From Leptotrichia sp. HSP-536 (GTDB lineage: Bacteria > Fusobacteriota > Fusobacteriia > Fusobacteriales > Leptotrichiaceae): 64,000 nucleotides of DNA. Positions 44,190-53,807 of this stretch are shown here, piece by piece. Made by a program: the position numbers and the translations under genes. The first letter of the stretch is position 1. Every line of letters begins with the position of its first letter. The notes under the pieces were generated by a model. That model made no database searches, had not been told where the DNA came from, and was given only the letters and a program-made list of their open reading frames with translations. The stretch covers positions 2,232,001 to 2,296,000 of the forward strand of contig NZ_CP165647.1 of assembly GCF_041199985.1 (NCBI RefSeq), in the 5' to 3' direction.

Positions 44190-45608
44190 TTAAAATCTAA
44201 AATATATAAAAGGATTAAAACTAGATCCTGTAACAAAGCATATAGAAATTAAAAATAAAGAGAAATAAAGTACACTACTTATTAATTCATAACAAAAGCT
44301 TTTCTTTATATTTAATTTTAAATATTTTTTGAAAAATAATGCACTTGGTAAAGAAAAAATTATAGCACATAATCCCATAAAAATTTTCCAATTATCTAAC
44401 CCTAAAAAGAAATACTCTAATTTATTAAAATCAAAAACAAATAATCTTTTCAAATATCTTAAAGCCATCATAAAACTCTCAGCTCTAAAAAATACCCATC
44501 CTATAATTACTATTAATAATGTGTATATGTGTCTAAAAACTTTGGGAACTCTTTTTAATGCACTATCAAACCCCATTTTTTCAATTATTAAAAACATTCC
44601 ATGAAATAATCCCCAAAATATAAAATTCCAAGCTGCTCCGTGCCATAAACCCGTACAAAAGAAAACAATAAAACTATTTATGTATGCTCTTTTTTTCCCT
44701 TTTCTATTTCCACCAAGAGGTATATAAAGATAATCTCTAAACCACCCTGATAATGACATATGCCATCTTCTCCAAAATTCTTGTATACTTTGAGAAATAT
44801 AAGGATAATTGAAATTTTCTAAAAAGTTAAAACCTAGCATTTTTCCTAACCCAATAGCCATATCTGAATAGGCTGAAAAATCAAAATATATTTGCATTGT
44901 ATATCCAAAAATTCCTAACCATGCTAATGGTGTATTTAATTTATCTAATGAAATTGTAAAGGCATAATCTGCCAAACTTCCCATTGCATTCGCAATTAAT
45001 ACTTTTTTTCCAATACCCACTATAAATCGTTTTAAACCAACATAAATCTCATCTATGTCAATTTTTCTTGCATATATTTCTTTTTCTACATCAATATACC
45101 TTACTATAGGACCCGCTATTAACTGAGGAAATAACATAATATAAAGTCCTAAATTAAGAAAGCTCTTTTGTAAACGAATTTCCTTCCTATATAAATCTAT
45201 CACATAAGACATTATTTGGAATGTAAAAAATGAGATTCCAATTGGTAATGAAATTTTAGGAATTTCCATACTAAATTTAGGAAGAAATATTCGAATTATT
45301 TCTTGTATGTTATAAAGAAGAAATGAAAAATATTTAAAAAATCCTAAAATTCCTAAATTATAAATTATTGATAAAACTAATATACTCTTTTTATATCTTT
45401 CTTTAGATTTATGAATTAATATTCCAAAAAGATAATTCATTAATGTTGAAAAAAGTAAAATTAATGCATAAGATAAACCACCCCAAGCATAAAATATAAA
45501 AGACATTAAGAATAACCAAAAATTTCTAAATTTAGGATGTATTAAGTAATATCCTAATAATGTTATTGGTAAAAATAAAAACAAAAAAATGGGTGATGCA
45601 AAAACCAT
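44190..45608 (-). CDS. MBOAT family O-acyltransferase (AlgI/DltB-like)
   Basis: 472 residues with about twelve membrane helices. FWRRWHMSLSGWFRDYLYIPL and GLWHGAAWNFIFWGLFHGM are the MBOAT core; the His in the second is the conserved catalytic one. Proteins of this type carry acyl groups across the inner membrane for transfer to exported polysaccharide by a partner, here the AlgJ-like protein encoded 15 bases upstream. Start ATG 45608. A C-terminal fragment of a paralog survives at 33119-33200. Confidence 0.93.
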   Translation of the reverse strand: MVFASPIFLFLFLPITLLGYYLIHPKFRNFWLFLMSFIFYAWGGLSYALILLFSTLMNYLFGILIHKSKERYKKSILVLSIIYNLGILGFFKYFSFLLYNIQEIIRIFLPKFSMEIPKISLPIGISFFTFQIMSYVIDLYRKEIRLQKSFLNLGLYIMLFPQLIAGPIVRYIDVEKEIYARKIDIDEIYVGLKRFIVGIGKKVLIANAMGSLADYAFTISLDKLNTPLAWLGIFGYTMQIYFDFSAYSDMAIGLGKMLGFNFLENFNYPYISQSIQEFWRRWHMSLSGWFRDYLYIPLGGNRKGKKRAYINSFIVFFCTGLWHGAAWNFIFWGLFHGMFLIIEKMGFDSALKRVPKVFRHIYTLLIVIIGWVFFRAESFMMALRYLKRLFVFDFNKLEYFFLGLDNWKIFMGLCAIIFSLPSALFFKKYLKLNIKKSFCYELISSVLYFSLFLISICFVTGSSFNPFIYFRF

Positions 45609-45623
45609 TATTTAACTCCTTTC

Positions 45624-46787
45624 TTAATTAATTTCGCTCTTTTTTAAATAATTAGCAAAATTTTTTACAAATTCCATATGTATTTGTGGAAGTTCAGCAT
45701 TGTGTTCTATTATTAATATATCGTAAGAATCTAATATTTCTTGATAATTTACTTGATCCATCTGTATCCCTGGTAACCATTTTTCACCTGAAACAACACC
45801 ATTATTATAGTGCAATTCCGTCTGTTGTTGATTATAATAAAGACGTTTAAATTTTTTAAAAGGCATTCCATATTTAAAAAATTGTTCTACTATTGAATTT
45901 GTATAACTCGTCGTCATTCCAAATGCATTAAATTTTCTTTCATCTATTCCAACATATTCTAATTCTACTACTGGATAAGGACTATCATTAAAAGCCTTAT
46001 ACACATTCAGTAAACTTTTATAATCTGCTTCATCAAAAGTTGGAGTATTTGAATATGTTATATTTTTTATTGAAACTTTTGGTATTTTTATTCCAGACTT
46101 ATTCATCTTTTCAAATAAATCTACAAGAGCATAGGAAACACCTAATTGATTCCAATGAATTCCTCCTTTGGGAAACATTCTTTCATTTTCTTTTTCTTTT
46201 GTCTCCATTAACAAAGTTGTATCAACATTAAAAATCTCTTGCTTTTCTAAAAATTTGACAATATATTTCCTTAACTCAGCTTTATCTTGTACAATTTTTT
46301 CTATTAATTTATACTTAAATGGTAGTGTTTTCCTATGAACTTCTGCTTTATTTGGAGAAATTATATAAATTAATCTTTTATTTTTTGATTTTAAATACTG
46401 ATCTATAAAATTAATATTATTCAAATACTCATCAACCATATTTTTATCAAAATCATTAATTAAATAACCATCTAACCATATTGTTCCATGTAAATCTTTA
46501 CTTTTACCCCTTTGTATTCCATTAAATTCACTTTTAAAAGAATACAGAATTTGATCATATGCTTTTACTATATAGCTACGGAATGGAAAATTATCAGAAA
46601 ACCATTTCTCGTATTGCGATTGATATTTACCAGATAAAATAGCTTTTTTCTCTAATTTTGGTTTTTCATTTGGAATAAAAACTCCTGATAATGGAGTTTG
46701 AGGATTTATTTTTAATAAAAATAATATCATTGTAAAGACTAATATTCCAAAACAAAACACTATAAACATTTTTTTTATTACCTGCAT
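45624..46787 (-). CDS. AlgJ/AlgX-like SGNH-fold acetyltransferase
   Basis: 387 residues with one N-terminal membrane helix (about 7-27), then a periplasmic domain. YIISPNKAEVHRKTLPF near 145 and FPKGGIHWNQLGVSYALVDLF near 212 match the AlgJ/AlgX/DHHW group, where the His in IHWNQLG belongs to the catalytic triad. It likely moves acetyl from the MBOAT partner to the polysaccharide. The active Ser is expected near FGMTTSYTNS. Gene order and spacing with the MBOAT gene support a pair. Confidence 0.85.
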   Translation of the reverse strand: MQVIKKMFIVFCFGILVFTMILFLLKINPQTPLSGVFIPNEKPKLEKKAILSGKYQSQYEKWFSDNFPFRSYIVKAYDQILYSFKSEFNGIQRGKSKDLHGTIWLDGYLINDFDKNMVDEYLNNINFIDQYLKSKNKRLIYIISPNKAEVHRKTLPFKYKLIEKIVQDKAELRKYIVKFLEKQEIFNVDTTLLMETKEKENERMFPKGGIHWNQLGVSYALVDLFEKMNKSGIKIPKVSIKNITYSNTPTFDEADYKSLLNVYKAFNDSPYPVVELEYVGIDERKFNAFGMTTSYTNSIVEQFFKYGMPFKKFKRLYYNQQQTELHYNNGVVSGEKWLPGIQMDQVNYQEILDSYDILIIEHNAELPQIHMEFVKNFANYLKKSEIN

Positions 46788-46856
46788 AAGTTTTTATACT
46801 CCTTTTAATTTTTAAGTTCAATTTTTATTACTAAAATTAATTAAAATTGCAATACT

Positions 46857-49610
46857 TTAATATTTTTTTAGTTCTTTTGCTAAATTTTTAGCACATTCTT
46901 CCCATGTAATGGACTTCCAATTTTCTTCTATATTTCTATTTTTTTCTTCTAATTTATCTAAATTTTTATAATAATATAATATTTTCTCTGCCCATTCTTT
47001 TGCATTATAAGGATTTGCATAATCAATAAAATTTCCACCTGTCTCTTTCAGAGGTGCAACATCTGAAGTAATACAAAACTTTCCATAATTTAAACTTTCT
47101 GGCAAAGTCAGACTCCATCCTTCATATAAACTAGCTAACACTGTAAATAAACTATTTTTATATAAGATTTCTAATTCTGTGTCATCTGGAGTTATTATAA
47201 TTATTTTATTTTTTATTCTTTCATCTCTTTCTAATCTTTCTAGCAGTTCTTCAGTTTTCCATCCAGGATATCCGCAAAAAATCATTTGTGGTAAGTCTTC
47301 AGCCGTTTTCATTAATTCTAGATATGCCTGATATAATATATCATGATTTTTTCTAGCTTCTATAGAACCAACTGCCATAATATAAGATTTATCAATATTA
47401 TATTTTTCAAATACTTTTTCTCTTAATTTTGTATCATCTAAATTTAATTTTATTGTAACATCACTTCCAAATTTTACCGGTATTCCTTTTCTTTCTGGAA
47501 GATTATTATTTTTAGCATATTTTAAACCGTCTAACATAGCTGTTTCTCCACCGTAAAATACTATATCACTAAGTTTGTAAGTTCTATCCAGAAATACTTT
47601 ATAGAATTTATTAATTTTCTCTGTGTGTGTCTGTGGAACAATAATCGGAGTAAAATCATAAATTAATTGAAAATATTTAAAATTATTTTTCTTTTTAGAA
47701 TTTTCTATTACAGCATAAATATGTTCACTATATCCCATTCCTGCTGAAAAAAATACATCATTTTCTTTGAATGGAAGTAAAAAGTTTTTTTTGTTTATTT
47801 TTCTTTCATTTTTTTTGTTTATTTTTTTAATATGATTTACAATCATTTTTTGAATATTTGAAGGAAATAAACTAATCGTCAACCATATTACTTCTTTAAA
47901 TCTTTCTCTCCTTGATAATTTTTTCCCTTTTTCATAAATTGCTGATGTTTTTTGATTTATTAAACATTTAATTTGATAACCCAATTCTTTAAAACCTTCT
48001 TCTATAGCCTTACTGGAAAATAATTGATTTATTGAATATTTGTCTAAAGTGACATACTTATCATCTAATAGGACAATATATTCTATATTCTCTATATCTC
48101 TAATCAAATTTTTAGCTAATTGTAATTGTGTTCTTAATATCCCGCTTACATTAGCTTGTGCAAAGATTGAATGCCAGGCTAAAGTTAGATCATAATAAAT
48201 TTTTCCAGAATATTCTAATTTTTCATTAGTTATTTGTAATAAATAATTATTTACTTGTTTTCCGCAATCTTTCCAAGTTATTAATTTCCATTTTTTTTCT
48301 ATTTTTTCAGAATAGGATTTTAATATCTCATCATTTTCATTATAATATAATATCTTATTCATCCACTCTACTGAATCCATTGTTTCAACATAATCTACTA
48401 ATTCGCCCGCTATTTCTCTTAAAGGTTCTATATCTGAACATAAACAAAATTTACCATAATTTAAAGACTCAGACAACATCAAACTCCAACCTTCATAAAC
48501 ACTTGGTAATATAGTGAATTTACAATTTCTATAAATAATGTCTAACTCTTCATTTGAAGGAGTTATCAGTATTATTTTTTTACAAACTTCTGTATCATTT
48601 TTTATAAAATCTTTTGTAATTCCATTTGAATGCTCTCCAACAATTACCAGTTGTGGTATTTTTTCTTGAGACATTGATTGTAACATTAATTTATATGCCT
48701 TGTATATTATCATATAATTTTTTTTAGGATCTATTGAACCTACTGCTAAGATATACTTATCCAATATGTTATATTTTTTTAAAACATTCTCTTTTGTACA
48801 ACTATTAACTTTTTTTATTATATTAGATCCAAATTTTACAGGGAATCCTTTTTTTATAGGTAATTTATTCTCCTTGAAAAACTCTTCTGCATCTTTTTTA
48901 GTAGTTTCTCCACCATAAAAAATATAATCACAATTTGTAGAAATCCATGTCAGATATTCTGAAAATTCTTTTTCTGTATTATAAAGAAATTTCAAATCTT
49001 TTTTTACTGTTATTAAATCATAAATTAAATAAATTAACTTTATATTCCCTAATAATGATTTTAATCTTGAATATTGATATTCTTTATTACTTGTATACCA
49101 GCCACAAGAAAAAATTATATCACCCTCTTTAAAAGGGTGAGTGAATTCATAATTGTCTTTTTTATTAATTAATTTATTTCGAAAGCCATTATTAAATTTA
49201 GAGATTATTTTTAGTGGTATATAAATTAAATTTATAATAATTATTGCTAGTATTTTTTTTATTCCATGTAATTTAGAATGTATTAGTTCTTTTAATATTC
49301 TAGCTCGTTCTATTCTAGCTGTTGATGTGTTTATTGCTTTTTCTAGACCTTCTGGCATTTCAAATTCATTACTTTTATTATTTCTATTAAAATGTTTAAT
49401 ATATGCATCTGAAACACTATCTGACTTCCAAAGCCACTCTAATTCTTCCGATTTTATTTCTGAAAATCCTATTTCTTCACTTACACAAAAACGAATTTCT
49501 GGATTTTCTTTTTTTAAATTTTTGGCTATCTCTAGTTCTGCTCTTACAATTCCAACACATCCACCATCCCAAATACGCATTGTATTTGTCAAATCCATCC
49601 AAATTGACAC
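46857..49610 (-). CDS. Two-module family 4 glycosyltransferase
   Basis: 917 residues made of two GT-B units in tandem. Unit 1 (about 1-450): MDLTNTMRIWDGG, AVGSIDPKKNYMIIYKAYKLM, PSVYEGWSLMLSESLNYGKF. Unit 2 (about 460-917): YDLTLAWHSIF, AVGSIEARKNHDILYQAYLEL, ASLYEGWSLTLPESLNYGKF. Both keep the EX7E glutamates, so both may be active, either making alternating linkages or extending a repeat, as WbdA does for O8/O9 chains. The start is GTG 49610 with AGGAGG ten bases before it. Donor unknown; GDP-mannose or GDP-rhamnose is plausible from the neighbours. Confidence 0.9.
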   Translation of the reverse strand: MSIWMDLTNTMRIWDGGCVGIVRAELEIAKNLKKENPEIRFCVSEEIGFSEIKSEELEWLWKSDSVSDAYIKHFNRNNKSNEFEMPEGLEKAINTSTARIERARILKELIHSKLHGIKKILAIIIINLIYIPLKIISKFNNGFRNKLINKKDNYEFTHPFKEGDIIFSCGWYTSNKEYQYSRLKSLLGNIKLIYLIYDLITVKKDLKFLYNTEKEFSEYLTWISTNCDYIFYGGETTKKDAEEFFKENKLPIKKGFPVKFGSNIIKKVNSCTKENVLKKYNILDKYILAVGSIDPKKNYMIIYKAYKLMLQSMSQEKIPQLVIVGEHSNGITKDFIKNDTEVCKKIILITPSNEELDIIYRNCKFTILPSVYEGWSLMLSESLNYGKFCLCSDIEPLREIAGELVDYVETMDSVEWMNKILYYNENDEILKSYSEKIEKKWKLITWKDCGKQVNNYLLQITNEKLEYSGKIYYDLTLAWHSIFAQANVSGILRTQLQLAKNLIRDIENIEYIVLLDDKYVTLDKYSINQLFSSKAIEEGFKELGYQIKCLINQKTSAIYEKGKKLSRRERFKEVIWLTISLFPSNIQKMIVNHIKKINKKNERKINKKNFLLPFKENDVFFSAGMGYSEHIYAVIENSKKKNNFKYFQLIYDFTPIIVPQTHTEKINKFYKVFLDRTYKLSDIVFYGGETAMLDGLKYAKNNNLPERKGIPVKFGSDVTIKLNLDDTKLREKVFEKYNIDKSYIMAVGSIEARKNHDILYQAYLELMKTAEDLPQMIFCGYPGWKTEELLERLERDERIKNKIIIITPDDTELEILYKNSLFTVLASLYEGWSLTLPESLNYGKFCITSDVAPLKETGGNFIDYANPYNAKEWAEKILYYYKNLDKLEEKNRNIEENWKSITWEECAKNLAKELKKY

Positions 49611-49655
49611 TTTTTGTATTCCTCCTATTTTACTTTAATTAATTTATTATAAAAA

Positions 49656-50690
49656 TTAATAACTATTCAATTTAATTTCTTTTTCAACTAACTCTAAATC
49701 ATTTTTTACCATTCTTTCAACTAATTCAGCAAATGAAATTTCTCTTTTCCAACCTAGTGCTGCTTCACCTTTTGCAGGATTTCCAATTAAGATATCAACT
49801 TCTGCAGGTCTAAAAAATTTAGGATTTACTCTTACTACTGTTTTTCCAGTTTTAGCATCTTTCCCTATTTCTTTTTCATCTTTTCCTTCCCAAACAATAT
49901 CAATATCTACATACTTAAATGCTCTTTCTACAAACTCTCTAACAGTTCTAGTTTCATTTGTTGCAATCACATAATCATCTGCTTTATCTTGTTGTAACAT
50001 TAACCACATTGCTTTTACATAATCTTTTGCATGTCCCCAATCACGTTTTGCGTCTAAATTTCCTAATTCTAAAACATCTTGTACTCCTAATTTTATTCTA
50101 GCTACTGCATCTGTGATTTTTCTAGTAACAAACTCTTTTCCTCTTCTTTCAGATTCATGATTAAACAATATCCCTGAACATGCATACATATCATAACTCT
50201 CTCTGTAATTTTTAGTAATCCAATGCCCATAAAGTTTTGCTACTCCATATGGACTTCTAGGATAAAAAGGTGTATCTTCATTTTGAGGAATTGCTTGAAC
50301 CAATCCAAACATTTCACTCGTAGATGCTTGGTAAAACCTTGCTTCTGGTTTCACTGCTTTTATAGCTTCCAACATATTTAAAGCTCCAATTCCATCAATA
50401 TCAACAGTTGCTACAGGTTGTTCCCATGATGTTCCAACAAACGATTGAGCTGCCAGATTATACACTTCATCAGCTTGAGATATTCTCATTGCATTGACTA
50501 ACGAAACCAAGTCTGTCATATCAGCATATATAAAATTTATTTCATCTTTTCTATGCTCTATATTTCCAAAAGTAATTACACTTTTTCTTCTAATTAATCC
50601 ATATACTTCATATCCTTTTTCCAATAGTAACTCCGCTAAATACGAACCATCCTGTCCTGTTATTCCTGTTATTAAAGCTCTTTTTTTCAT
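49656..50690 (-). CDS. gmd: GDP-mannose 4,6-dehydratase
   Basis: Converts GDP-D-mannose to GDP-4-keto-6-deoxy-D-mannose. 344 residues. GITGQDGSYLAELLL at 8-22 binds NADP, NLAAQSFVGTSWEQP, the active site STSEMFG, and Tyr/Lys in YPRSPYGVAKLYGHW, then GILFNHESERRGKEFVTRK: all characteristic of Gmd. It lies between manC/rmd and the two-module GT. 15 bases separate it from the reductase gene. Confidence 0.97.
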   Translation of the reverse strand: MKKRALITGITGQDGSYLAELLLEKGYEVYGLIRRKSVITFGNIEHRKDEINFIYADMTDLVSLVNAMRISQADEVYNLAAQSFVGTSWEQPVATVDIDGIGALNMLEAIKAVKPEARFYQASTSEMFGLVQAIPQNEDTPFYPRSPYGVAKLYGHWITKNYRESYDMYACSGILFNHESERRGKEFVTRKITDAVARIKLGVQDVLELGNLDAKRDWGHAKDYVKAMWLMLQQDKADDYVIATNETRTVREFVERAFKYVDIDIVWEGKDEKEIGKDAKTGKTVVRVNPKFFRPAEVDILIGNPAKGEAALGWKREISFAELVERMVKNDLELVEKEIKLNSY

Positions 50691-50705
50691 ATTTTCCTCC
50701 TAAAT

Positions 50706-51617
50706 TTATCTATTTTTATAATAATCTAACATTTTTACTAATATATCTTTTACACTTTGAGATTTCTTACCGTTCATAAATTCCCATAATCTTGTTGTAT
50801 CTCCAATCATTCTCCAAACTTCATTTTTTCTAACAAAATCTGATGAAATCTCAATTTTAGGTTTGAAATCTGTTATTTCCTGAAGCAATTGTATTATCAT
50901 TTCACCATTTGTTGGAATTCCTGAACAAATATTAAGAATATCAAAATCTAATTTTTTTCTTAATATTAATTCCATTATAACTTCTGCACAATATTCAACA
51001 TCTACATAATCTCTAAAAGATGATATATTTCCAACAGAAAGTTTTTCTTTTCTATCTGCAAAATGTTCTACCAACTTAGGAACTAAAAATTTTTCACTTT
51101 GACCAACTCCTATAATGTTAAACGGTCTTATTACTACAATATCTAAATCCTCTTTATACTGTTTACTTAAATATTCTGTAATCACCTTACTATATGAATA
51201 ATGATTTGCTGGATTATAAGCAAGATCTTCTCCGTATTTATCTACATTTTGATTTCCATAAACTCCTGCTGTACTTGCCAAAATTACTCTAGTATTTTTG
51301 TCGCAATAATTTTGTGCTGATTCTAATAAATTTTCTGTTCCTTGAACATTTACATTATAAATTTCTCCAGTATTTTTATGAGTAACCAATGCAATTGCTG
51401 CTAAATGTACTATAACATTAGGTTTATACCATTTTATAACTTCACCCAAATTTTCTTTATCTAACAGAGAAATAACTCTTTGATTTTCTGATGAAATATC
51501 TAGAACTTTTTGAATATCAATAGCTAAAAAGTCTAAATCATTATCTTTAATTTTTTTAAGTACATACTTGCCTATAAATCCAAAGGCTCCTGTTATTAAA
51601 ATTTTTTTTTCTTTCAT
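50706..51617 (-). CDS. rmd: GDP-4-keto-6-deoxy-mannose reductase-like SDR (Rmd type)
   Basis: 303-residue extended SDR. GAFGFIGKYVL at 10-20, VIVHLAAIAL, LASTAGVYGNQ and YSYSKVITEYL (Tyr/Lys pair), RPFNIIGVGQ. Placed right after manC and right before gmd, it most likely reduces the Gmd product to GDP-D-rhamnose; GDP-6-deoxy-talose is an alternative, and GDP-fucose is less likely because Fcl/WcaG has a different signature. Start ATG 51617. The enzyme name rests on family plus context. Confidence 0.78.
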   Translation of the reverse strand: MKEKKILITGAFGFIGKYVLKKIKDNDLDFLAIDIQKVLDISSENQRVISLLDKENLGEVIKWYKPNVIVHLAAIALVTHKNTGEIYNVNVQGTENLLESAQNYCDKNTRVILASTAGVYGNQNVDKYGEDLAYNPANHYSYSKVITEYLSKQYKEDLDIVVIRPFNIIGVGQSEKFLVPKLVEHFADRKEKLSVGNISSFRDYVDVEYCAEVIMELILRKKLDFDILNICSGIPTNGEMIIQLLQEITDFKPKIEISSDFVRKNEVWRMIGDTTRLWEFMNGKKSQSVKDILVKMLDYYKNR

Positions 51618-51657
51618 TTCATACCTCTTCCTTTATTTCTAAATTAATCTCTAAAAT

Positions 51658-52734
51658 TTATAAATATTCATTTCTATTACAAATTTTTAGATTACTGATA
51701 ATTTCTTTAACTTCCTGTGTATTATCTTTATGACAAATTAATGTCACATCATCAGTATCCACAATTACTATATCTTCTAATCCGATAGTTGCGATGAGTT
51801 TTTCATTACCTTGTATTATTGAATTTTTTGTTTTTATGCTTATAACATTTCCACTTATAACATTTCCATCTTGATTTGTTTTATTGATTCTTTCAAGTGA
51901 AAGCCAACTTCCTACATCATCCCATCCAAAATTTCCTGGAATGACATAAATATTTTTAGCTTTTTCCATTATTCCATAATCTATGGATTCTGATGGAAGA
52001 TTTGAAAATTCTTTTTTTAATACTTCTTCATATTTTCTTGTATTTATTGATTCTCCAATTTTTTGTAGTCCTTCATAAATTTCTGGCAAATATTCCTTAA
52101 AGTTTTTTAAAATAGTTGATGCCTTCCACACAAACATTCCGCTATTCCATAAATATTGTCCACTTGTTAAGTATTCTTTTGCTTTTTCTAAATTTGGCTT
52201 TTCTACAAAACGTAAAACTTCATAAATATTCGCACTATCTTTAAAACTTTCGCCTTTTGTAAAATTAATATATCCATATCCTGTTTCAGGATAATTTGGA
52301 GTAATTCCTATTGTCGCTAAATTATCACCTTTTTCAACAACATCTAATGCTATTTTCAGTGTATCAATAAAAACTTCATTAAATTTAATTAGATGATCTG
52401 AAGGTAAAATTATCATTTTTGAATTTATATTCTTTTTCACAATATGCATTGCAGCAAGTCCAATACAAGGTGCTGTATTTTTTGCAACTGGTTCAATGAT
52501 AATATTTTCTTTTGGTATATCTGGAATATGTTCTAAGACCAAATTTTTATACATTTCATTTGTTACCACATAAACATTTTCAATGTCTACTAAACTTTTT
52601 ACCCTTTCAACAGTATGTTGTATCATGGATTTCCCATCATCTGTTAAAGATAAAAATTGCTTTGGTAAATTTATTCGACTTTTAGGCCAGAACCTTTCAC
52701 CTTTTCCACCAGCCATTATTACTATTGAAGTCAA
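51658..52734 (-). CDS. manC: Mannose-1-phosphate guanylyltransferase
   Basis: Makes GDP-mannose from mannose-1-P and GTP. 358 residues: the nucleotidyltransferase domain only, without the phosphomannose isomerase part of two-domain ManC. MAGGKGERFWPKSRINLPKQ at the N-terminus is the pyrophosphorylase motif; LPSDHLI near 115 holds the metal Asp, and FVEKPNLEKAKEYL the sugar site. It starts with TTG at 52734 behind AGGAGGAG. Next to rmd and gmd it completes a GDP-6-deoxyhexose route. Confidence 0.94.
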   Translation of the reverse strand: MTSIVIMAGGKGERFWPKSRINLPKQFLSLTDDGKSMIQHTVERVKSLVDIENVYVVTNEMYKNLVLEHIPDIPKENIIIEPVAKNTAPCIGLAAMHIVKKNINSKMIILPSDHLIKFNEVFIDTLKIALDVVEKGDNLATIGITPNYPETGYGYINFTKGESFKDSANIYEVLRFVEKPNLEKAKEYLTSGQYLWNSGMFVWKASTILKNFKEYLPEIYEGLQKIGESINTRKYEEVLKKEFSNLPSESIDYGIMEKAKNIYVIPGNFGWDDVGSWLSLERINKTNQDGNVISGNVISIKTKNSIIQGNEKLIATIGLEDIVIVDTDDVTLICHKDNTQEVKEIISNLKICNRNEYL

Positions 52735-52811
52735 TGTAGCTCCTCCTTTTTTACTTGAGATTTTATTAGTGTGTTTTCAGAATTATATAAAACAACAACT
52801 ATTATTATAAA

Positions 52812-53708
52812 TTATTTTTTTAATAAACTTTCTAAATATTTTTTATAATCACAATTTTTTAACTTATTTATTATTTTAACAAGCATTTCTTTACCTATCC
52901 AGCCTTTTGTATAGGCAATTTCTTCAAGACAGGCAATATAAAAACCTTGTCTATTTTGAATAGCTTCCACAAAATTTGAAGCTTCTAATAATCCTTTCGG
53001 CGTTCCAGTATCAAACCAGGTCATTCCTCTTCCTAAAATTTTTGTTTTTATTTTTTTTTCAAGTAAATAAAGCTCATTAATTGATGTTATTTCTAATTCT
53101 TTTCGTTCCGATGGCTTTAACATTTTGGATTTTTTTATAACTGTATTATCATAAAAATATAATCCAGGAATTGCAAAGTTTGACTTAGCTTTTTCAGGTT
53201 TTTCCTGCAAAGAAACAACATTTCCATCTTTATCAAACTGGACAACTCCATAATCACTTGGATTTTTGACTGGATATCCAAAAATTATTGCACCCTTTTT
53301 ATTTGTAACTTGTTTTTCATAAATTTGAAAGTAAGTAACAGAATCTTCAAGAATTTTTGAAAGTCCATTCCCATAAAATATATTGTCTCCTAAAATTAAA
53401 GCAACATTATCATTACCAATAAATTCTTCACCAATTAAAAATGCCTCAGCAATACCATTAGGACTATCTTGAACCTTATATTTAATATTTATCCCTAATT
53501 GTTCGCCATTTCCAAGCAGTCTTTCAAATAATGGAACATCTCTTAAAGTAGAAATTATTAAAATATCCTTTATATTTGCAAGCATAAGAACAGATAAAGG
53601 ATAATAAATCATAGGTTTATCATAAACTGGCAATATTTGTTTAGAAATCGACTTTGTCAATGGAAAAAGCCGTGTACCAGATCCACCTGCTAAAATTATT
53701 CCTTTCAT
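52812..53708 (-). CDS. rfbA: Glucose-1-phosphate thymidylyltransferase
   Basis: RmlA makes dTDP-glucose from dTTP and glucose-1-P, the first step to dTDP-L-rhamnose and related sugars. 298 residues. MKGIILAGGSGTRLFPLT then SKQILPVYDKPMIYYPLS is diagnostic; LGDNIFYG holds the metal Asp, and LQEKPEKAKSNFAIPGLYFY binds the sugar. No rmlB, rmlC or rmlD is within the window, so they must be elsewhere if the path is complete. Start ATG 53708. Confidence 0.96.
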   Translation of the reverse strand: MKGIILAGGSGTRLFPLTKSISKQILPVYDKPMIYYPLSVLMLANIKDILIISTLRDVPLFERLLGNGEQLGINIKYKVQDSPNGIAEAFLIGEEFIGNDNVALILGDNIFYGNGLSKILEDSVTYFQIYEKQVTNKKGAIIFGYPVKNPSDYGVVQFDKDGNVVSLQEKPEKAKSNFAIPGLYFYDNTVIKKSKMLKPSERKELEITSINELYLLEKKIKTKILGRGMTWFDTGTPKGLLEASNFVEAIQNRQGFYIACLEEIAYTKGWIGKEMLVKIINKLKNCDYKKYLESLLKK

Positions 53709-53807
53709 TTATTTCTCCCATTTCTTCCTGAAAACAGGTTTTTTTCAACATTAGAAAACTAAATTCATAATTTCAAATGCTGAATCGTTCAAAAATATTT
53801 ATTTCTA

